Source: Thermoplasmata archaeon (GTDB lineage: Archaea > Thermoplasmatota > E2 > UBA202 > JdFR-43). Taken from it: a DNA stretch of 10,471 bases. Under the pieces are notes generated by a model. That model was given only the letters and a program-made list of their open reading frames with translations, did no database searches and was not told the DNA's origin. The stretch's first letter is position 1, and every line of letters starts with the position of its first letter. Shown here one piece after another: positions 6,366-10,471 of the stretch. The position numbers and the translations under genes are program-made. Location of the stretch: contig JAGGWA010000055.1 of NCBI GenBank assembly GCA_021157745.1, forward strand, positions 1 to 10,471, read 5' to 3'.

Positions 6366-7210
6366 ATATTACCACCTCCATCTATTTTAATGCTTTTACG
6401 CCTATTAGCCCAGCATTGAACAGCTATGCCTACAGGTAGCGAGGCAGGATGACGATGGGCAATCTCGATATGCACATCCAAACATGTTGTTTTTCCACCA
6501 AGTCCCATTGGACCTATGCCCAGCGAGTTCAAAGCGGAAAGCAACTCTTCCTCCACCTTCGCAATCTCACCATCATGACTGCGCTCCCCTATTTTACGTA
6601 GCAACGCTTTTTTGGCAAGCTCCATTGCGATGTCGCCGCCGCCTCCAATTCCAACGCCAACGACGGTAGGCGGACACGGGTCGCCGCCCATCATTGCCAT
6701 ATGCTCAACAACAAATTTTTTTACGCCCTTCATTCCCTCTCCTGGCTTAAGCATTTTAAGGGCACTTGCATTTTCAGAGCCACCGCCTTTTGGCATAGCC
6801 GTTATGTAGCATTCATCTCCAGCCATGAAGTCCCAGTGAATGTATGGGATGTGGTGGCCAGTGTTATCTCCGCTATTTTTTCCTGTTACAACATCAACTG
6901 CATTTGGACGCAATGGTATTTTTTTTGTTGCTAACTTAACCCCTTCTATTATTGCCTCTTTTAAGATATGGCGATATGGAAAATCGTAGCCAACTTTTAT
7001 GAAAAATGTCGGCGTTCCAGTATCCTGGCACATTGGCTTTCCTTGCTCTCTTGCAAGCTCAACATTCTTTAATATATTTGAAAGTGTTGCCTTTGCTATT
7101 CCTTCCTCTTCCTCCATCGCCTTTCTCAATGCATTTTCAACATCTTCAGACAAATCTGTTTCAGCCCTGAAAAGCAAATCAGCTATGGCTTCCGCTATTT
7201 TATCCTTCAT
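6350..7210 (-). CDS. Class I fumarate hydratase, alpha subunit (iron-sulfur)
   Basis: From ATG 7210 this is a 286-residue protein. It carries the [4Fe-4S] cluster cysteines of the family in their usual contexts: C61 in MCQDTGTP, C179 in GGDPCPPTVVGVGIGG and C266 in AVQCWANRR. Other family motifs are NSGDNTGHHIPYIHWDF, PKGGGSENAS and the segment from GLGGKTTCLDVHIE to HPASLP. It forms the cluster-binding half of the enzyme that interconverts fumarate and malate; oxygen-labile clusters are typical of class I, suggesting an anaerobic or low-oxygen life. A TATA-like element about 24 bases upstream of 7210 favours this start over the ATG at 7228, which would add six residues and has neither TATA box nor ribosome site. 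It is the first gene of the pair, divergent from a surface-protein gene. Confidence 0.92.
   Translation of the reverse strand: MKDKIAEAIADLLFRAETDLSEDVENALRKAMEEEEGIAKATLSNILKNVELAREQGKPMCQDTGTPTFFIKVGYDFPYRHILKEAIIEGVKLATKKIPLRPNAVDVVTGKNSGDNTGHHIPYIHWDFMAGDECYITAMPKGGGSENASALKMLKPGEGMKGVKKFVVEHMAMMGGDPCPPTVVGVGIGGGGDIAMELAKKALLRKIGERSHDGEIAKVEEELLSALNSLGIGPMGLGGKTTCLDVHIEIAHRHPASLPVGIAVQCWANRRKSIKIDGGGNIWNID
6373..6379 (-). promoter_or_regulatory. Strong Shine-Dalgarno site of the fumarase beta subunit
   Basis: GGAGGTG, seven bases before ATG 6365 and inside the alpha gene. It is the fullest match to anti-Shine-Dalgarno in the window, settles the beta start, and shows that genes inside operons here use ribosome binding sites while first genes appear leaderless. 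Confidence 0.85.
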
Positions 7211-7228
7211 GATAATGAATGCTTTCAT

Positions 7229-7240
7229 ATTTTAAAAAGA
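7229..7240 (-). promoter_or_regulatory. TATA-like box of the fumarase operon
   Basis: The minus strand reads TCTTTTTAAAAT, centred about 24 bases upstream of ATG 7210, the distance of a leaderless promoter. It overlaps no other candidate element and supports the shorter alpha subunit. Confidence 0.5.
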
Positions 7241-7244
7241 ATTT

Positions 7245-7268
7245 GCAAGACTGCAAAACTGCAAAAAT
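7245..7268. repeat. Three tandem 8-bp repeats between divergent TATA boxes
   Basis: GCAAGACT, GCAAAACT and GCAAAAAT follow each other without gaps. They place the palindrome TGCA at 7244, 7252 and 7260, exactly eight bases apart. They fill the space between the fumarase TATA-like box and the TATA box of the surface-protein gene, so a bound protein could affect both promoters. The regulator is unknown, and the AT-rich setting leaves chance repetition possible. Confidence 0.55.
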
Positions 7269-7276
7269 TTTATATT
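7264..7276 (+). promoter_or_regulatory. TATA box of the PGF-CTERM surface-protein gene
   Basis: AAAATTTTATATT is a good archaeal TATA box. It ends 20 bases before ATG 7297, and there is no Shine-Dalgarno site before that ATG, so the mRNA is probably leaderless. This also rules out the in-frame ATG at 7219, which would put the TATA box inside the gene. Confidence 0.65.
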
Positions 7277-7296
7277 CATCCATAATTTACATCCTC

Positions 7297-8379
7297 ATGA
7301 AAAAATATGTAGCTCTAATTATGGGTTTGGTGGCTATGCTGCCTGTGGCAGGAGCGACAAATTTTGAGCTTAGCGTAAACGATGCCAAGGGAGATGTAAG
7401 CAATGCTGACATCGATATAATAAAAGCATGGACAAGCGTAGACGGCAACAACATTATTTTCCATATACAGGTTGCTGGAAAGATAAACGATGAGTATGCA
7501 TACTGGGTTACAACGTGGAATGGTGAAGAAGAATTCGGAGCTGTATACACAAATGGACAGGCTTTCTATACAGGAGGAACATCTGGAGGATTCGCGCAGT
7601 ATGAGATAAATGGCAATACATTGCTTATTTATGTTCCCAAAGGAACGTTTTCAGGATGGCAGCATTTTAGCTTCCAGGCATTTGCAGGGAAAACATACCA
7701 GATGGGAGAATATGATTTTACCGCAGAGGTTGGAGACGCTGGCAGCAATGGCGGCGGAAATGGAAACGGAAACGAAGAAAGCAAGGAGGATCCAGCCAAT
7801 GAAAAGCCAACAGATGAGACAATAAAGGTTAAGATAACAGATGTGAAGTATAGTTATAAGGAGGAAGGAAACAAAATTGAGATTTACATGAACGTAAAAG
7901 GAACAACAAATGGCGTTGATCATGTATGGCTTGGTTATCTCATTTATTACAAAGATGGCACACATGAATTTGGCGGATGGATAAAACCGAGTAAGGAATA
8001 CAACTTTAATTATGGTGACTATCACATGAGTATGTTTTTCAACTCAACGAGCGGGCAATGGAATACGTGGGAACTCAGAATAAATGGAACTGCCCCAAAG
8101 ACAAACTATGAATGGGTTGAAAATGCTTCCGAAAAAAAAGTTGATAAAATCGTAATATATGCGAGGGCATTCAAAGACAAGGAAGGAACAAAATGGAATC
8201 AATGCAAATATGAAACAACGCCAAAAATGCTTGAAAACGGAGTAAGTTATGCTTGGAGTAATGAAAAAGAAAGCGAGAGCAGCGAAAGTAAAAAGAAGAC
8301 GCCCGGATTTGAGCTTGGATTTGCTTTGGTTTCGCTGGCAGCTATAGCAATAGCAATAAAAATGAAAAGAAGGAAATAA
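7297..8379 (+). CDS. Secreted surface protein with PGF-CTERM-like sorting tail
   Basis: The 360-residue protein begins with a signal peptide (KKY, then ALIMGLVAMLPVAGA; cleavage near residue 20). Residues 21-146 look like a beta-sandwich similar to CBM9/DOMON-like binding domains (VNDAKGDVSNADIDIIKAW, then NNIIFHIQVAG). A Gly/Asn-rich, then acidic linker covers about 147-175. A second beta-rich region (176-320) is rich in Tyr and Trp and has no family I can name. The C-terminus has a Ser/Glu/Lys spacer, then TPGFELGFALVSLAAIA and a basic end KMKRRK. That is the PGF-CTERM layout (PGF at 336-338), which archaeosortase A recognises in other archaea, anchoring the protein to a lipid at the cell surface. 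Substrate binding is inferred. The gene is divergent from fumarase and ends base-to-base with the CBS gene. Confidence 0.85.
   Translation: MKKYVALIMGLVAMLPVAGATNFELSVNDAKGDVSNADIDIIKAWTSVDGNNIIFHIQVAGKINDEYAYWVTTWNGEEEFGAVYTNGQAFYTGGTSGGFAQYEINGNTLLIYVPKGTFSGWQHFSFQAFAGKTYQMGEYDFTAEVGDAGSNGGGNGNGNEESKEDPANEKPTDETIKVKITDVKYSYKEEGNKIEIYMNVKGTTNGVDHVWLGYLIYYKDGTHEFGGWIKPSKEYNFNYGDYHMSMFFNSTSGQWNTWELRINGTAPKTNYEWVENASEKKVDKIVIYARAFKDKEGTKWNQCKYETTPKMLENGVSYAWSNEKESESSESKKKTPGFELGFALVSLAAIAIAIKMKRRK
8355..8379 (-). terminator. Possible minus-strand T-rich terminator inside the surface-protein 3' end
   Basis: Past the CBS stop, the minus strand enters T-rich sequence (T-runs of 3, 4 and 5) templated by the Lys-rich end of the surface protein. 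Archaeal RNA polymerase can terminate at such T-tracts without a hairpin. No spacer exists between the two genes, so termination has to occur inside the opposite gene. Confidence 0.35.

Positions 8380-10471
<2,092 letters not shown>

Noticed and set aside
5850..6419. Plus-strand open frame of 189 codons opposite fumarase beta
   Set aside because: It is antisense to a well-conserved enzyme gene, is rich in Cys, Phe and Ser as mirror frames are, and has no family resemblance.
7219..7296. Start at ATG 7219 for the surface protein
   Set aside because: It would place a good TATA box inside the gene, overlap the fumarase promoter and move the signal peptide away from the N-terminus.

Overview
The window reads as a piece of an AT-rich archaeal chromosome, most likely a euryarchaeon and perhaps of the Thermoplasmatota; the phylum is inferred from overall character, not from a marker gene. 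The archaeal evidence is a CDC48/VAT-type AAA ATPase, tandem KaiC/RAD55-like RecA-fold proteins, a surface protein ending in a PGF-CTERM-like sorting tail, a two-subunit class I fumarase, and TATA boxes placed about 25 bases before start codons (leaderless transcripts). Shine-Dalgarno (GGAGG) sites precede genes inside operons. Arg and Ile codons are rich in AGA and ATA.

Layout from left to right. Bases 1-294 hold the start of a small minus-strand reading frame that leaves the window, plus two strong inverted repeats. Bases 295-2751 (minus) encode a large secreted DUF4838-type, glycosidase-like protein with its own promoter. Bases 2792-4987 (minus) are a tightly overlapping three-gene operon: a Roadblock/LC7 protein, a fusion of a KaiC-like domain to a Ras/MglA-like GTPase, and a second KaiC-like protein. 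Bases 5035-5754 (minus) encode a membrane-anchored left-handed beta-helix acyltransferase. Bases 5787-7210 (minus) encode both fumarase subunits as an overlapping pair. A compact divergent promoter region separates them from a plus-strand surface protein (7297-8379). That gene meets, with no gap, a minus-strand pair: a four-CBS protein with a hibernation-factor-like C-terminus (8380-9468), preceded by and translationally coupled to the C-terminal half of CDC48 (9465 to the right edge).

The most unusual unit is the Roadblock/GTPase/KaiC-like operon. Both RecA-fold domains have damaged P-loops, one lacking the P-loop lysine, while the fused GTPase keeps its nucleotide-binding motifs. This suggests a small-GTPase switch, with Roadblock as partner and the RecA folds as scaffolds or effectors. 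The CDC48/CBS pair suggests adenylate-sensing control of ribosomes coupled to protein quality control. The two exported proteins point to an envelope exposed to polysaccharide or glycan.
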